From: CAZGVW01 sp964529265
GTDB lineage: Bacteria; Planctomycetota; Phycisphaerae; Phycisphaerales; UBA1924
DNA length: 28,776 nucleotides
Reading direction: 5' to 3'
Assembly: GCA_964529265.1 (NCBI GenBank)
Contig: CAZGVW010000058.1
Location: forward strand, 1 to 28,776
The notes under the pieces were generated by a model, which had not been told where the DNA came from, did no database searches, and was given only the letters and a program-made list of their open reading frames with translations. Below, piece after piece: positions 15,235-24,027 of this stretch. The position numbers were made by a program, and so were the translations under genes. Each line of letters begins with the position of its first letter. Position 1 is the first letter of the stretch.

Positions 15235-15345
15235 GGTGGCACAGGCGCCCCGCCTGTGTCGCGGCGCAGCCGCGAGAGATCAGGAAGAGGCGGAAGCACA
15301 ACCCTCGCCGCTCCGCGGCGACACAGGCGGGACGCCTGCGCCACC
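15235..15345. repeat. REP-like inverted-repeat composite, locus 2
   Basis: Left box GTGGCACAGGCGCCCCGCCT continues gtgtcgcggcgcagccgcgag. The right box, gcggcgacacaggcgggacg followed by cctgcgccacc, is its inverted counterpart. It fills most of the 166-bp lysW-lysX spacer and matches the cluster at 12219-12363. Confidence 0.8.
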
Positions 15346-15365
15346 GGCAAGACCCGGTCGCGGGC

Positions 15366-15536
15366 TCACTCGCCCCAGTCTTCCTCAACCTTCGGGGCGA
15401 TATCCACCGTGATCGGATTGACGCCGGTCACTTCCAGTTCGACGCCGCACTCGGGGCACGGAACGACCTCACCGGCGACGATGCGCCCCGAAAACTCGAC
15501 CGAAGCCCCGCACTCGGGGCATGAAACGCTGGCCAT
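15366..15536 (-). CDS. lysW: Amino-group carrier protein LysW
   Basis: 56 residues from ATG at 15536, preceded by AGGAGAAG. Two CPECG knuckles (Cys6/Cys9 and Cys27/Cys30) form a small zinc-ribbon-like domain. The protein ends in EEDWGE, the conserved tail whose terminal Glu carries the growing lysine or ornithine precursor. This is diagnostic of LysW-type carriers. It is the first gene of the minus-strand set lysW-lysX-lysY. The REP-like hairpins in the spacer to lysX could set apart the mRNA level of this small carrier; that is inference. It is divergent from thymidine kinase across 137 bp. Confidence 0.95.
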   Translation of the reverse strand: MASVSCPECGASVEFSGRIVAGEVVPCPECGVELEVTGVNPITVDIAPKVEEDWGE

Positions 15537-15673
15537 TGGACTTCTCCTGTGGAAACGGGGCGACAGTGTAGGAAAATGAGCGTCCCGCGCCCGCACACAG
15601 GGCGGAAATTCCTCAACGCCTCCCGGAATGCTCGCGAAACCCACGGAACCGTGACCCTCGGCCGGAGCAGCCA

Positions 15674-16258
15674 ATGACAGGCCACGAACCTCGCCGCGCT
15701 CCACCGAACCCCCCGTCCCGCGGGCGGCTGGAGGTCATCTGCGGCCCCATGTTCAGCGGGAAAACCTCGGAACTCATCCGCCGCCTCCAAGCCGCGGCGG
15801 AGGCCGGCGACCGTGTCATCGCCATCAAGCCCAGGGCGGATATCCGCTGCGGCCCGGCACAGATCGCGACCCACACGGGCCGCTCATTCGCGGCCGTGGC
15901 CGCCGCGGCGGCCTCCGGCCTGCACGGGGCCGCCGGACAGGCCCTCGTGATCGGGGTCGAGGAGGCCCATTTCTACGGCCCCGACGCGGCCGGCCCATTG
16001 CGGGCTCTGGTCGCCGCTGGGAAGCGGGTCATCGTGGTGGGCGTCGAGATCGATCACCGCGGCCGACCCTTCGAACCCTTCGCGACGCTTCTGCCCGAGG
16101 CTCATGAGGTGACTCGCCTGACAGCCATCTGCGCCAGGTGCGGCGCCGCGGCCATCCACTCCCAGCGGCTCGTCGCGGCGTCCGGACGGATCGTCGTGGG
16201 CGGGGCGGAGGCCTACGAGCCCCGGTGCGAGGCCTGCTTCGAGCCCGCCGCGGAATGA
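15674..16258 (+). CDS. tdk: Thymidine kinase (type II, zinc-binding)
   Basis: 194 residues. The P-loop GPMFSGKTSE is at about residues 24-33. VIGVEEAHFYG contains the catalytic Glu (about 98). CARCG and CEAC near the C-terminus are the paired Cys zinc ligands, and VVGGAEAYEPRC matches the substrate-binding lasso region. It phosphorylates thymidine (and deoxyuridine) for dTTP salvage. Start ATG at 15674 has GGAG 8 nt upstream. A 16-residue Pro/Arg-rich extension precedes the usual start. The family IDEAQF motif reads VEEAHF here. It converges on the subtilase gene, with a strong hairpin between them. Confidence 0.92.
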   Translation: MTGHEPRRAPPNPPSRGRLEVICGPMFSGKTSELIRRLQAAAEAGDRVIAIKPRADIRCGPAQIATHTGRSFAAVAAAAASGLHGAAGQALVIGVEEAHFYGPDAAGPLRALVAAGKRVIVVGVEIDHRGRPFEPFATLLPEAHEVTRLTAICARCGAAAIHSQRLVAASGRIVVGGAEAYEPRCEACFEPAAE

Positions 16259-16266
16259 AGCGCACG

Positions 16267-16294
16267 AAAAGACCCCGGCCGCGGGGCCGGGGTC
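16267..16294 (-). terminator. Intrinsic terminator of the subtilase gene (may also stop tdk)
   Basis: GACCCCGGCC (16271-16280) pairs perfectly with GGCCGGGGTC (16285-16294) around GCGG. On the minus strand the stem is followed by TTTT (complement of 16267-16270). It lies between convergent genes; only the minus direction has a T-run. Confidence 0.8.
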
Positions 16295-16335
16295 TGGAGT
16301 GAGTCTGATCGGGATCGGGGGTCCGGGGTCCGAAG

Positions 16336-19300
16336 TCAGCCTGCGGCGCCCCACGAGCCCAGGAGCAGCGCCAGATCGGTGGCGCCGACAGCCCCGTCGC
16401 CGTCGAGGTCGCCGATGCACGGCATGCTCTCGCACGGGCCCCAGTTGCCCAGCATGAGGGCGAGGTCGCCGGCGCCGACGATTCCGTCGCCATCGAGGTC
16501 GGCGGGGTTGGCGGTCAGCGGGAGCACGCCGAGGATCTCGACATCGTCGATGTTCCAGCCCGGGTAGGACACCGAGCCATCGGTGGGGCCGATGCCCCAG
16601 CGGATGTAGACGGTGGGCTGGTTGTCGGCGATCGCCGAAATGTCGTACTCAAAACGCTGCCACGACGCCTGGTTGATCGCGGGGCCCGCGTGGGTCCACA
16701 CGTTCGTCCAGTTCGCGTTGTCCGTGCTCACATCGATGAACGCCTTGTCGAACGTGGCGGACTCGATGCCGAGCCATCGCTGGAACGCGAGGGTCGTGCG
16801 CGTCATGGCGCTGCAATCGATGGCGGTCGTCGTGAGCCACAGGGTCGTCATGAGGTCGTGGGCATAGTCGCCGGCCAGGTTGTAGCCGTAGACAAAGTCG
16901 CCCGTGAAGCCCGACATCGGATCCTGATTGTGCGTGCCCAGTCCGAGGGGCTGGCCGAACTGCCACTGGCCCATCGTGCTCCAGCCCGGATCGGTGTCGA
17001 AGGGGAACGTGTATACGACGGCCGGGATCCCGACCTCGATCGCGACATTGGCGATGTTGGAGTCGCCGCCTTCGGGCGCGACACCGCCATCGTTCACCTT
17101 GTAGGTGAAGCCGTCATTCGCGGTGAAGTTGAGGTCGGGGATGTAGGTGACGTCGCTCCCGCCCGCGGCAAGCGTGTAGGGCGCGCTGTTGATGAGGCCG
17201 CCGTTCGGGTCGCTCAGGCGGCCGTCCGCCGGCAGCGTCTCGATGATGTAGGTGAGGCCGGCGGGCGGATCGGGCAGCCCGTCATCCGAGCCGACGAGCG
17301 CGATGGGCAGCGCCGTGTTGGAGGGCGTGCCGACCGACAGCGACGCGGCGCCCGGCGGACGCGGCCCGCAGGCCCCAAAGGCCGCGGACAGGTCGTTCGC
17401 CGTGAAGAGCGGAGGAATGCCGCCGCCGTTGGAGACGCCCACGAGGCCGCCCGTAATGCCGACATCGAGCCACGACATGCTGATGCGGCCGTCGAAGAAC
17501 ATCTCCACCTGGAACGTGTTGGCCAGCGGGTTGGTCGTGCTGTCCGACGTGACGTTGAGATAGGTGACGACCGCGCGATCGGTCATCTGCTTCCACGTCA
17601 CTTCGCCGTTGACGAGGGTGGGATTCAGGTTGTCGAAGAGCATCGAGATGCGCGGCGTATCGAAGTGGTCGGCCAGCGACTCCGTGAGATCGGTGTCCGA
17701 TGCTGTGAACGTGATGTAGCCGTTGGAGCCCACGTAGAACGATGAATAGGACGTGCCGTACAGGCTCACGGTCGCGCCGTCCTGCAGCATGACCTGGATC
17801 GAGTTGTCGTCGGTCAGCGGCAGTTCGGTTCCGCCCGCGGGGTCGGTGGGCAGCGTATCGATCACCTCGGAGCACGCGGCGTAGAAGTCAACCGAGCCGT
17901 TCGGCGACAGCATGATCATGCGGTTGTCGATGTCGTTGGGATTGCCGGTGTTGAAGAGTTCCGTGAAGTAGTCCGGAATCTCGGGCGTGGTGAAGGAGAA
18001 GCACACGCCGCCGTTGTCCGCCGTGGACATGTTGCCCGCGGGGTCCTCGGTCGTGAGGGAGAAGGAGTAGGTCGTGTTGTCCTGCAGGTTGACGAGGTTG
18101 ATGGTGTGCGAGGTCTGCAGGCTGTTCTGCTGCGCCATGTTCGTCGGGGCGCCGCAGGACAGGCCGTAGAGGACGGTGGACCGCGCCGGCTCATCGGTCA
18201 TGAACGTGACCGTCGCTGACCGCGCCTCGAGGTTGGTGACCTGCACATCCGAAACGACCGGCGGCGCGCAATCAACGCCCGCCGTCGCCGTCACCACGAC
18301 GTTCACGCCGCCCATGCCGTCGTCGGCGTCGATGTAGGTGAGCGTGATGGTGTCGCCGTTCGTCACATGCAGCGTGCCGGAGGCATCGGTGGCGCTGATC
18401 GGCAGCATGGCCTCGAACGCGGCCGTCTGGGGGCCGGTCTCGACGAGCAGAACCGCCTCGCCCGAAGGCTCGGTGTTCGACGTCACCGTGGCCATCACCA
18501 TCTCGACGACCTTGTCGTCGGTGTTCAGGTCACAGTCCACGACGCGAAGGCCCGCCACGTCCTCGCACGGATAGACCTGCGCATCAAGCCGCGCAGCCCC
18601 CGCGGGCGAGCAATCGACCAGCAGCGGCGAGACGCCCACAGAGAACGTCTGCGGCCCCTGCGGAACCGCCGTGCCGACGATCTCCACCGTCCACACGCCA
18701 GCGATCGGCGCATCGACGAGCACCTGCTCGATGTTGTTGACATGATCCTCCTGCGTGCGCACCGCATTGGTCGCGGGCGACGCGGGATTCAGCGTCCACG
18801 GATAGTGCCGGACGCCCATGGGGTCGATCACGCGCAGGTCGAGGTCGTTCACGAGGTTCGGGTAGACGTTCGGCGTGCCCGGGAAGTCGTCCCACGCCAT
18901 CGTGATCTTGAGCTGCGTGTCTGACGGGCCGACGACCGCCAGCGCCTGATGCACCTGCCCCTGCGCGACTTCGCCCTCGATGAAGGCGCCGCTGCGCATG
19001 AACTCAATCGCGGGCACGAGCCGCACCGAGCCGTATCCGGTCATGTAGTCCGGCCCCGGGTTCTGGATGTCCTGCGCCGTGTGCGCCAGGAACACCTTCA
19101 GCGTCGAGGGCAGCATGTCGCCCTTGCCGGGGAACTGCACGCGGTAATCCTCGATGAGCAGCACGCCCATGCCGCACACCGTCGGCGACGCCATCGACGT
19201 TCCACACTTCGAGGTGTAGGACGTGTCGCTCGCCGAGCCGCACGACGTGACCCCGTTGTCACCACCTGACTGGCAGCCCGGCGCCGAGATATCCGGCTTG

Positions 19301-20697
19301 ATGCGCCCGTCTTCCGAAGGGCCCCACGACGTGAAGCTCGTCACCGAGTCATCATTCGAGTTGAGCGCGCCCACCGTGATGTGGTTCTTCGCGCACGCCG
19401 GAGGCGCCGTCGTGAGGTACGTGCTTCCGCACCGGGCCGTGCCCTGGCGCTCGTTGCCGTTCGCCCACACGATGCGCATCTTCTGGCCCAGCGACCCGCG
19501 CACCGCGCCGTCGATGAGCGACGACATCAGGCCGTAGTTGCCCTCGAACTCGCACGGGAACCCGTTCGGCGCCGTGTTCGTGCCGATCGAGTTGTTCGCG
19601 ATCACCGCGCCATACGTGTTGATCGCCGCCCCGTAATCCGCCTCGAAGTCACCCGGGTTCGTATAGAGGAACGTGCCCGTCCCGTCATACTCGAACCCGA
19701 ATGAAACCAGGTTGCACCCCGGCGCCATGCCGCGGTTCGTTCCGCCGCTCGCCGCGCCGGAGCCGCCCACCGTGCCCGCCACGTGCGTCGAGTGGTCCGA
19801 CACCGAGTCCGTGTCGCCGTTCGTCAGCCGGCCGCCGAAGTCCATGTGCGTATTCCGGCAGCGGCCGCCGTCATAGATCAGCGCCGTCACCCCGGCCCCG
19901 CTCAGCGAGTACGGCGGATCCTGCGCAATGTCCGCTCCGACCCGCACGCGGTTCTGCGCGTTCAGTTCGCTGAACTTCGGCAGCGCCGGCTCGATCCACT
20001 GCACGTCGTCCTCCGCCGCCAGCGCCGCCACCTTCGACATCGGCATCTCGACCACCAGCGCGTTCACCGTGCGGGCCTGGTCGCGGACCACGCCCCCGTG
20101 CCGCGCCGCCATGTTCCACGCCGCGAGATCAAGCGTGACGTCCTGATGCAGCATCACGTAGACACCCACCACCGGATCGGCCTTCGCCGCCTCCTCCGCC
20201 GGCAGGTGCTTCGCCGCTTCATCCTCCAACAGCCCCGGATCGACCACCGCCCACGACGGCGCTTCGTCGCGCAGCAGCATCGGATCGATCTTCCACTCGG
20301 CCTTCACCCCCTGCACCACCGCCAGCGATTCAACCGTCGCCGCCAGCGCCCCGTCCGCCCCATCAGCAAGCGACGCGAAATACGCGTGATCCCCCAAGTA
20401 GCTCAGCAGCCTCACACCCGCCTGCGCCAGCTTGTCGCGCTGCTCCGTCGAAACGGGCTCATCGAACTGGACCACGACGCGCCTCAGCGTCTCCCGCGTC
20501 GAGAGCCGAGTCACGGCCTCGCGCAGCTCCACCGCGTCCATCCGCTCCGCCGCCCCGTCGAGCCCGGTCTTCCAGCGCACCTGGGCTGACGCGGGCGAAC
20601 AACACAGGGCCGCGGCTTGTCCACACACAGCCGCCAGCGCCCACATCGACATGCGCGCACGCGGCGAGCGCATCGACCAATTCGGGTCTGCCTTCAC
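16336..20697 (-). CDS. Large secreted subtilisin-like protease with multidomain tail and dockerin-like C-terminus
   Basis: 1453 residues from GTG at 20697, with AGGAG 8 nt upstream; GTG at 20721 and ATG at 20673 are alternatives. The signal peptide ends near CCSPASA. The S8 catalytic triad is visible: Asp in LIYDGG (about 276), His in STHVAGTVGGSG (about 305) and Ser in CGTSMASPTV (about 501), with NNSIGTN as oxyanion region. After the catalytic domain come a beta-sandwich (VEIVGTAVPQGPQTFSVG), a fibronectin-III-like segment (VTFMTDEPARSTVLYG, NTTYSFSLTTEDPAGN), cadherin-like repeats (YTLAAGGSDVTYIPDLNFTA) and a MAM/lectin-like sandwich. The last 60 residues hold DLDGDGIVGAGDLALMLGNW and DLDGDGAVGATDLALLLGSW, a dockerin-type pair. 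It is probably exported and surface-bound and degrades protein; the anchor partner is unknown. Confidence 0.9.
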   Translation of the reverse strand: MKADPNWSMRSPRARMSMWALAAVCGQAAALCCSPASAQVRWKTGLDGAAERMDAVELREAVTRLSTRETLRRVVVQFDEPVSTEQRDKLAQAGVRLLSYLGDHAYFASLADGADGALAATVESLAVVQGVKAEWKIDPMLLRDEAPSWAVVDPGLLEDEAAKHLPAEEAAKADPVVGVYVMLHQDVTLDLAAWNMAARHGGVVRDQARTVNALVVEMPMSKVAALAAEDDVQWIEPALPKFSELNAQNRVRVGADIAQDPPYSLSGAGVTALIYDGGRCRNTHMDFGGRLTNGDTDSVSDHSTHVAGTVGGSGAASGGTNRGMAPGCNLVSFGFEYDGTGTFLYTNPGDFEADYGAAINTYGAVIANNSIGTNTAPNGFPCEFEGNYGLMSSLIDGAVRGSLGQKMRIVWANGNERQGTARCGSTYLTTAPPACAKNHITVGALNSNDDSVTSFTSWGPSEDGRIKPDISAPGCQSGGDNGVTSCGSASDTSYTSKCGTSMASPTVCGMGVLLIEDYRVQFPGKGDMLPSTLKVFLAHTAQDIQNPGPDYMTGYGSVRLVPAIEFMRSGAFIEGEVAQGQVHQALAVVGPSDTQLKITMAWDDFPGTPNVYPNLVNDLDLRVIDPMGVRHYPWTLNPASPATNAVRTQEDHVNNIEQVLVDAPIAGVWTVEIVGTAVPQGPQTFSVGVSPLLVDCSPAGAARLDAQVYPCEDVAGLRVVDCDLNTDDKVVEMVMATVTSNTEPSGEAVLLVETGPQTAAFEAMLPISATDASGTLHVTNGDTITLTYIDADDGMGGVNVVVTATAGVDCAPPVVSDVQVTNLEARSATVTFMTDEPARSTVLYGLSCGAPTNMAQQNSLQTSHTINLVNLQDNTTYSFSLTTEDPAGNMSTADNGGVCFSFTTPEIPDYFTELFNTGNPNDIDNRMIMLSPNGSVDFYAACSEVIDTLPTDPAGGTELPLTDDNSIQVMLQDGATVSLYGTSYSSFYVGSNGYITFTASDTDLTESLADHFDTPRISMLFDNLNPTLVNGEVTWKQMTDRAVVTYLNVTSDSTTNPLANTFQVEMFFDGRISMSWLDVGITGGLVGVSNGGGIPPLFTANDLSAAFGACGPRPPGAASLSVGTPSNTALPIALVGSDDGLPDPPAGLTYIIETLPADGRLSDPNGGLINSAPYTLAAGGSDVTYIPDLNFTANDGFTYKVNDGGVAPEGGDSNIANVAIEVGIPAVVYTFPFDTDPGWSTMGQWQFGQPLGLGTHNQDPMSGFTGDFVYGYNLAGDYAHDLMTTLWLTTTAIDCSAMTRTTLAFQRWLGIESATFDKAFIDVSTDNANWTNVWTHAGPAINQASWQRFEYDISAIADNQPTVYIRWGIGPTDGSVSYPGWNIDDVEILGVLPLTANPADLDGDGIVGAGDLALMLGNWGPCESMPCIGDLDGDGAVGATDLALLLGSWGAAG

Positions 20698-21133
20698 TCC
20701 TGGTTCTCCTGCTCTTGACACTTCGTGTGCCCTGCGGCGATCCCGATCGCGCGGGATCAGCGCCCATCACGCTCTCCCCCGGCGCGCACGCGCCGAGGAC
20801 GGCTTGCAGTTGAGGGATCACTCCGGGCGTCCAGGATCGTCGAACCTGAGAGCCTGACGCCCGCCGCCGTGGGATCAACCATCGCCCGCCGCGATGCGCA
20901 TCCCGCATCGCGCACAGACGCACTCCCTCCACGCGGCTGCCGTGAAGGAGACAACACCCCGACGGCACACTCGCCTGCGAAGACCAGCGGTCAGACTAAC
21001 GCCCCCCAACCGTCAAGTCCATGAAAAACAGTGTTACGGACCCCTTCGGGGGCCGGCGCCCGTCTTCCTGAGACTGGTCAAATGCCACCGGAACTGGGGG
21101 ACGGGAATCCACCCGGCTGGCCGGTCTCGCGCT
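20698..21133. other. Gene-free stretch between two dockerin genes, with inverted repeat
   Basis: No coding sequence is supported here. A perfect inverted repeat CGCGATGCG-CATCC-CGCATCGCG lies at 20890-20912, about 195 bp upstream of the subtilase start; it could be an operator or a hairpin. The terminator of the LamG-like gene lies at 21024-21054. The rest should include the subtilase promoter, but I cannot point to a convincing -35/-10 pair. Confidence 0.5.
21024..21054 (-). terminator. Probable terminator of the LamG-like gene
   Basis: On the minus strand GGCCCC-CGAA-GGGGTC forms a six-pair stem with one G-T pair; a run of five T (complement of 21024-21028) follows about 10 nt later. It lies 80 bp after the stop codon at 21134. 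The distance between stem and T-run is larger than usual. Confidence 0.45.
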
Positions 21134-23365
21134 CTATCGCGCCGCCGGCGGCTCCACCCACGCGCTGAGCAGGAACGCGAGGTCGGAGGAGTTCACCACC
21201 CCGTCCGCGTTCAGGTCCGCAAGCGCCGAAGCCGTGCCCCAGGACGCCAGGAGCAGCGCCAGATCGCTGCTGTTGACGTGCCGGTCCCCGTTCAGGTCCG
21301 CACCGCTCGGCTCGATCGTGTTCCGGTCCACCGCAGGGAGCGGCGTCGGCGCACACACCGTGGAAGCCTGCACCATCCGGCCCGCGACCCTGACCCGGGA
21401 TCCAATCGGGTATCCGCCCGTCCGTTCCACCTGCCGGCTCTGCCCATCGGGGGTCACCAGCATGGGGCATCCCCACGGTCCCGTCGCCAGCACGCCCGAT
21501 TGCTCAAAGCCCGGGGAGATCTCGTTCCCTTCAATCCCGAACCCCCCGTTTGAGAGCCCGCACTCCGTTGGATGCCCCGCCAGGCGCCCTTCCACGAAAA
21601 CCCGTTCGCCGTTCAGGAAGGCGCCCGTGTGCTCGACGAAGAACGTCCGCCCGTCGGAGGTCACCACCCGCGCGCAAGGGCTCGCGCCGTCCGTGCGAAG
21701 CACGCCCACGGCCGATGAGTAGGCGCCGATGGTGTTCTCGACGATGCACCTCGTCGCCGGGGCGCATCCATCGCACTGGGAGTCAACGAGGCCCTCCACC
21801 CACACCTGATCGCCGACGCCGAAGTCCCCATAGTCCTCAAGCGTGAACGTTCCTCCCGACGCCGACTGAAACAGCACGCCGCACTCGGACGTCGCCAGGA
21901 GCCAGCCGCATCCGCTGAAGGGTGTGACGCCGAGGTGGCCCCACATCACCTCCTCGGCGTCGCCTCCCATGGCGACGTTCCGGAAGTACACCGTCCCGGG
22001 CGATCCATCCGACCTCGCGCGAAGCCGGAACTCCCGCGCATCGTCCTTGGACACTGTGTGCGACCCGAACTCACCGCTCTCATCACCCAGCGCGAACAGT
22101 CCCAGCCCGTCCCGGCCCGACCGCCACCTGATCATCACGCGATTCCACCGGTCGAACGGAATCCTGCCCGCGGTGTTCACGGCGCCGCCGAAGGCGATGT
22201 GCATGCGCACGTCGGGCTCGCCGTTCAGGTCCGTGTCGAAGTGCCCGAGCAGCGCCGCGAGTTCATGCTCCAACCCCTCCCCCACGCGACCCCAGTGGAA
22301 CCAGTTCTTGTACGGCGATCCTCCTTGGGCCAGTGTCGATGAATCGATGTACATGTCGAACGCCAGGAAGATCTCGGGCGGCGCCGGGAAGGGCGCCGGG
22401 ATCTTCCACTCGCTGTGCAGGCCGAACTCCCCGAACACGCGGCAGCGCAGCGCCGGCGCGCCGTCCGGCGCCGTCGCGATCACTGGAATCGTGTTGTTCG
22501 GATTCGCGGGATTCGGATCCTCGTCCGTCCGCACCGAGGCGCCGTACAGCGCCAGGTCCGCGGACGTCGTCATCGGCCAGCGCCGGATGAACTCCGGGGG
22601 CGCGATCGCTGTCCACTCCGGCCCCCCCACCGCCGCGGCCAGCGTGTTCGACTCATAATTCCGCGGCGCGCCCGCGCCCTCGTTGAAGTACATCTCCAGC
22701 GCGCGAATTCCAACCTCGCGCTCAATCCTCAGGTACGCCATCGCGCCCGGCGTCCCGTTCGCGCCCGCGGACTGGCCCCACACCTGCTGAGAAAGCCCCG
22801 CGCCCACCAGCGGCGACGTCCCTTCCGACGCGAACACCGTCGCCGGCTGCGTCGAGGTTCCCACCAGCGCCGCCCCCGGGCTGCCCGTCTGCCACAGCAG
22901 CGATCGCGCAGCGCCATCCACGTAGAACTTCGCCGGCGCGCCCGCAGCGTGCCTCACCTCAACGTCTCGCCACACGCCGTCAGCCGTGAACGCCGCCGCG
23001 GCGACATGCGCCTGCGCGCTCTTGAGCGCGAACACCATCGCCCCGGCCGCAGCGTCATACGCCAGCGCATACCCGTGGTCCGCCCCCCCCACTTTCAGCA
23101 GCACGTGCCCGCCCGTCGCCGCCGGGTCGATCCGCACGCGCATCATCACGCCCACGTATTCCCCAGCCGCGCCGATCGCCGCCGCCGAACTGTCCGCTGC
23201 CAGCCGCAGCCGCTGCGACGCCGATCCATCGAACTCCAGAGCGTTCCACCTCGCCCAGCCCGGCGTCTCAAACGCCGGCGCTTCCGCCTCGGGCCCAGGG
23301 CCCCCGAACGCACCAACAGCCAGCGCCGCGAGCAGCGCGCCCAACACAACGAGTTGCCGGACCAT
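21134..23365 (-). CDS. Secreted LamG-like protein with three Cys-containing repeats and dockerin-like C-terminus
   Basis: 743 residues from ATG at 23365 (GGAG just upstream); MVRQLVVLGALLAALAVGAF is a signal peptide. The frame extends to 23605 without support. Residues about 45-215 look like a LamG/concanavalin-like jelly roll (ALEFDGSASQRLRLA, AKFYVDGAARSLLW). The middle, about 270-480, has FLAFDMYIDSS and GRIPFDRWNRVMIRWRSG, resembling another beta-sandwich. Three repeats of about 66-70 residues follow at 486-552, 553-622 and 623-688 (pattern GVL..DG..VE.TG...G.RV.V.GR), perhaps OB-like. The last 55 residues carry DLNGDRHVNSSDLALLLASW and DLNADGVVNSSDLAFLLSAW. No catalytic motif is recognised. 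It may be a carbohydrate-binding or structural surface protein. Confidence 0.82.
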   Translation of the reverse strand: MVRQLVVLGALLAALAVGAFGGPGPEAEAPAFETPGWARWNALEFDGSASQRLRLAADSSAAAIGAAGEYVGVMMRVRIDPAATGGHVLLKVGGADHGYALAYDAAAGAMVFALKSAQAHVAAAAFTADGVWRDVEVRHAAGAPAKFYVDGAARSLLWQTGSPGAALVGTSTQPATVFASEGTSPLVGAGLSQQVWGQSAGANGTPGAMAYLRIEREVGIRALEMYFNEGAGAPRNYESNTLAAAVGGPEWTAIAPPEFIRRWPMTTSADLALYGASVRTDEDPNPANPNNTIPVIATAPDGAPALRCRVFGEFGLHSEWKIPAPFPAPPEIFLAFDMYIDSSTLAQGGSPYKNWFHWGRVGEGLEHELAALLGHFDTDLNGEPDVRMHIAFGGAVNTAGRIPFDRWNRVMIRWRSGRDGLGLFALGDESGEFGSHTVSKDDAREFRLRARSDGSPGTVYFRNVAMGGDAEEVMWGHLGVTPFSGCGWLLATSECGVLFQSASGGTFTLEDYGDFGVGDQVWVEGLVDSQCDGCAPATRCIVENTIGAYSSAVGVLRTDGASPCARVVTSDGRTFFVEHTGAFLNGERVFVEGRLAGHPTECGLSNGGFGIEGNEISPGFEQSGVLATGPWGCPMLVTPDGQSRQVERTGGYPIGSRVRVAGRMVQASTVCAPTPLPAVDRNTIEPSGADLNGDRHVNSSDLALLLASWGTASALADLNADGVVNSSDLAFLLSAWVEPPAAR

Positions 23366-23490
23366 CTTCTCCAACCCTTGACCTTCCGCGCCTGTGCGAA
23401 GGCGCGAAGGCAGCGGCCGCCGCGCGCTCATGAGCGCTCCGGCGCCACGCAGTTCGCCCACTGTGCCCGCGGGCGACGACTCCGACAGAC

Positions 23491-23517
23491 AGTGTACAAC
23501 GCCTCCCGCCGGTTCAA
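23491..23517 (-). promoter_or_regulatory. Candidate promoter for the LamG-like gene
   Basis: On the minus strand TTGAAC (complement of 23512-23517) and TACACT (complement of 23491-23496) are 15 bp apart, about 125 bp upstream of the start codon. Both hexamers are close to sigma-70 consensus, but the spacing is short. Confidence 0.35.
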
Positions 23518-23619
23518 GCCGGAAATCCGCGCCCACCGCGCCGCCCCGCCTCGCCGGTGATGCCTGCGCTATGAATGGCCCGGCCCCTGACGCCTTAATA
23601 CCCACTCGCAGGTCCGAAA

Positions 23620-24027
23620 ATGGTCGTAACCATCGCCATCCAGACCCCCCGCCGCGGCCTCCTCGACATCACTCAGGACATCCAGGCCCTCGTCGCCCGC
23701 TCCGGCCTCCGCCAGGGCCTCTGCACGCTCATGATCCAGCACACATCCGCCAGCCTCCTCATTCAGGAAGCCGCGGACCCCTCCGCCCGCGCCGACCTCG
23801 AGCGCTGGCTCGACCGCCTCGTCCCTGAGAATGACCCGCTCTTCACGCACACCGCCGAAGGCCCCGACGACATGCCCTCCCACATCAAGGCCGCGCTGAC
23901 CGCCGTCTCGCTCTCGATTCCGTTTGCGGACGGCCGCCTCGCTCTCGGAGCCTGGCAGGGCGTGTACCTCTGGGAGCACCGCCGCGGCGGCCGCGAGCGC
24001 CGCATCGTCGTCCACCTCGGAACTTGA
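23620..24027 (+). CDS. YjbQ/UPF0047 family protein
   Basis: 135 residues, the full length of the family. The conserved blocks are present: GLLDITQDIQ, LMIQHTSASLLIQEAADP, ENDPLFTHTAEGPDDMPSHI and GRLALGAWQGVYLWEHR. The conserved His residues and the GPDDMP loop form the presumed active site. Some members show weak thiamine-phosphate synthase activity; the physiological role is unsettled. Position 49 of the HTSASL...ADP block is Gln where many relatives have Asn. The start ATG at 23620 is preceded by GCAGGT. It is divergent from the LamG-like gene across 254 bp that hold no other gene. Confidence 0.9.
   Translation: MVVTIAIQTPRRGLLDITQDIQALVARSGLRQGLCTLMIQHTSASLLIQEAADPSARADLERWLDRLVPENDPLFTHTAEGPDDMPSHIKAALTAVSLSIPFADGRLALGAWQGVYLWEHRRGGRERRIVVHLGT

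Noticed and set aside
14249..15412. Plus-strand open frame of 387 residues
   Set aside because: Antisense to lysX, whose motifs are clear; product is Arg/His-rich without similarity.
22415..23560. Plus-strand open frame of 381 residues
   Set aside because: Arg/His/Pro-rich product lying fully antisense to the LamG-like gene, with no motif or ribosome site; a shadow of GC-rich codon use.
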